A stretch of 6,282 bases of DNA from Lentzea aerocolonigenes. GTDB taxonomy: Bacteria > Actinomycetota > Actinomycetes > Mycobacteriales > Pseudonocardiaceae. A program made the translations under genes and the position numbers. A model generated the notes under the pieces. The model saw only the letters and a list, made by a program, of their open reading frames with translations. It had not been told where the DNA came from and made no database searches. The stretch covers positions 1 through 6,282 of the forward strand of contig NZ_JYJG01000584.1 of the NCBI RefSeq assembly GCF_000955955.1, given 5' to 3'. Below are positions 4,874 to 6,282 of this stretch, piece by piece (within the stretch, counting starts at the first letter, position 1; each line of letters begins with the position of its first letter).

Positions 4874-6175
4874 TCATCTGACCGCGCCCTCCACCGCCCA
4901 CTCACCCGACTTCGTGCGCCAGAGAACCGCGATCAGCCGAAGGACCATGAACGCCGACAGCCCGGTCCAGATGCCCGCCAGCCCCCACCCGAACGCGTAC
5001 GCGGCCCACACCAGCGGCAGGAACCCGATCACCGCACTACCGAGCGTCGCCGTCCGCATGAACTTCACGTCCCCGGCCCCCAACAGCACGCCGTCCAACG
5101 CGAACACCACCCCCGCGATCGGTTGCAGCGCAACGAAGAACCACCACGCGTTGGGAATTTCCCCGAGTACTTCTTGATCCGACGTAAACGCCTGCGGCAG
5201 AACCGTTGCCAGCGCGGCGAAAACGACCCCGAGCCCGATCCCGAACACCAGCCCGTACCGCGTGACCTGCCACGCCAGCTTCTCAGCCTGCTTCTTGTTG
5301 GACGCCCCGAGCGCCGCCCCCACGAGCGACTGCGCGGCGATCGCCAACGAGTCCAGCACGAGCGCCAGGAACGTCCACAACTGCAACACGACCTGATGCG
5401 CCCCAACGGCCGCCACAGACGTCCGCGCCGCCACCGAAGCCGCACTGACAAAGCACGCCTGGAACGCCAAACTCCTCAAGACAAGATCACGCCCCATGCC
5501 CAACTGCGCGCGCATGGCTTGGTAATGCGGCGTGAGCGGCACCTTCTCGCTCACGAGGGCCTTGATGAACAGACTCGCCGCCAGCACCTGCGCCACCACG
5601 TTGGCGATGGCCGACCCCTCAAGCCCCCACCCAGCCCCGTACACGAGCGCAGGGCAAAGAACCGCGCTGATGCCGTTGCCGATCAGGATGTACTTCAACG
5701 GCCGTCTGGTGTCCTGAACCCCGCGCATCCACCCGTTGCCAGCCATCGTGACGAGGATGAACGGCGCCCCGAACAACGCAATCCGCACCCACTCGACCGC
5801 CGCATCCGCCACCCCACCCCGCCCAGCGAGCAACTCGGCCAACGGCCGCGCGAACACCTGCCCCAGCACCACCACGAGCAGCCCAGCCACCAACGCCAGC
5901 CAAGTGGCCTGCACCCCTTCCTCAACGGCCTCCCGCCGCCGCCCAGCCCCGTGCAACCGCGCCGTACGCGCCGTCGTCCCATACGACAGGAACGTGAGCT
6001 GCGTGGAAACCTGCGTCAGCAACACCCCACCAAGCGCCAGCCCGGCCAACGGCAGCGCCCCAAGATGCCCCACCACCGCCGTGTCCACGAGCACGTACAA
6101 CGGCTCGGCCGCCAACACCCCGAGGGCAGGCACAGCCAGCCCGATGACCCGCCGAGCGGGAACCCGATCCTCCAC
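4874..6175 (-). CDS. dinF: MATE family efflux transporter, DinF type
   Basis: A cytoplasmic-membrane multidrug/toxin extrusion family protein, expected to export organic compounds using an ion gradient; the actual substrate is unknown. The 433 residues fit the DinF subfamily with about 12 helices. Recognisable pieces are VPALGVLAAEPLYVLVDTAV (15-34) with the charged helix-1 Asp31, a GNGWMRGVQDTRRPLK segment (146-161), DSLAIAAQSLVGAALG (275-290) and DGVLLGAGD (361-369), the internally repeated motifs of MATE halves. The start is GTG 6175; an in-frame TAG at 6187-6185 excludes any longer form, and the VEDRVPARR opening fits actinobacterial homologues. The ribosome binding site is weak (AGG about 11 bases upstream). 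A DinF homologue near infB-rbfA is known in mycobacteria, so its presence near truB is plausible ancestral context. Codon use favours G-ending codons (GGG, GTG, GCG, TTG), unlike its neighbours. Confidence 0.92.
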   Translation of the reverse strand: MEDRVPARRVIGLAVPALGVLAAEPLYVLVDTAVVGHLGALPLAGLALGGVLLTQVSTQLTFLSYGTTARTARLHGAGRRREAVEEGVQATWLALVAGLLVVVLGQVFARPLAELLAGRGGVADAAVEWVRIALFGAPFILVTMAGNGWMRGVQDTRRPLKYILIGNGISAVLCPALVYGAGWGLEGSAIANVVAQVLAASLFIKALVSEKVPLTPHYQAMRAQLGMGRDLVLRSLAFQACFVSAASVAARTSVAAVGAHQVVLQLWTFLALVLDSLAIAAQSLVGAALGASNKKQAEKLAWQVTRYGLVFGIGLGVVFAALATVLPQAFTSDQEVLGEIPNAWWFFVALQPIAGVVFALDGVLLGAGDVKFMRTATLGSAVIGFLPLVWAAYAFGWGLAGIWTGLSAFMVLRLIAVLWRTKSGEWAVEGAVR

Positions 6176-6263
6176 ACGACGAACCTAGGCGCTAACCCGC
6201 CCTCCCAACCGATGACACCGCCCACACGCCCACCCGCAAGCCCCCAAAGCACGCACGACACCG
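6176..6263. other. C-rich non-coding stretch upstream of the MATE gene
   Basis: The plus strand here is dominated by C with few G, continuing the skew of the 5' part of the MATE gene. Short open frames exist on both strands, but none shows recognisable protein character. The end of the preceding gene might lie here, but nothing supports it. Confidence 0.4.
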
Positions 6264-6282
6264 CCCCCCCCCCCCCCCCCCC
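6264..6282. repeat. 19-base poly-C run at the window end
   Basis: Nineteen consecutive C residues reach the final base. Such a run at a sequence end (poly-G on the other strand) is typical of two-colour short-read chemistry artefacts carried to a contig edge. A genuine homopolymer cannot be excluded. Confidence 0.9.

Noticed and set aside
6212..6282. Proline-rich open frame running off the right end on the plus strand
   Set aside because: It is a product of the C-rich sequence and the poly-C run, with no ribosome binding site.

Overview
This is high-GC actinobacterial chromosomal DNA. All seven protein genes read leftward (minus strand). GTG and TTG starts dominate, and the core genes are in an actinobacterial order. 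I infer a Pseudonocardiaceae-like organism (Saccharothrix, Lentzea or Amycolatopsis group) from the protein flavour only, so the genus is uncertain.

Layout in transcription order, from right to left. The right edge holds a 19-base C run and a C-rich leader. Next come a DinF-type MATE transporter (6175 to 4874), an AT-rich promoter island, an MFS permease (4764 to 3439) and truB, tRNA pseudouridine-55 synthase (3427 to 2540). A 192-bp gap with dyad sequences follows. Then come ribF, FAD synthetase/riboflavin kinase (2347 to 1415), a small HTH (XRE-type) DNA-binding protein (1331 to 849), a 2H phosphoesterase of the 2'-5' RNA ligase family (852 to 406), and a structured leader in front of rpsO, ribosomal protein S15 (278 to 9). 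pnp is the expected next gene, but only 8 bases remain after the rpsO stop.

The truB-ribF-rpsO series is the familiar translation/RNA-metabolism block. Two things interrupt it. One is an uncharacterised HTH plus 2H-phosphoesterase pair whose stop and start codons overlap (TTGA). The other is an MFS permease of unknown substrate placed tightly before truB.

The most interesting signals are the HTH/2H pair, whose phosphoesterase carries the only TTA codon I found in any gene here, and the long-stem RNA structure just upstream of the rpsO ribosome binding site, a good candidate for an S15 autoregulatory leader. No mobile element, CRISPR array, tRNA or rRNA was seen.
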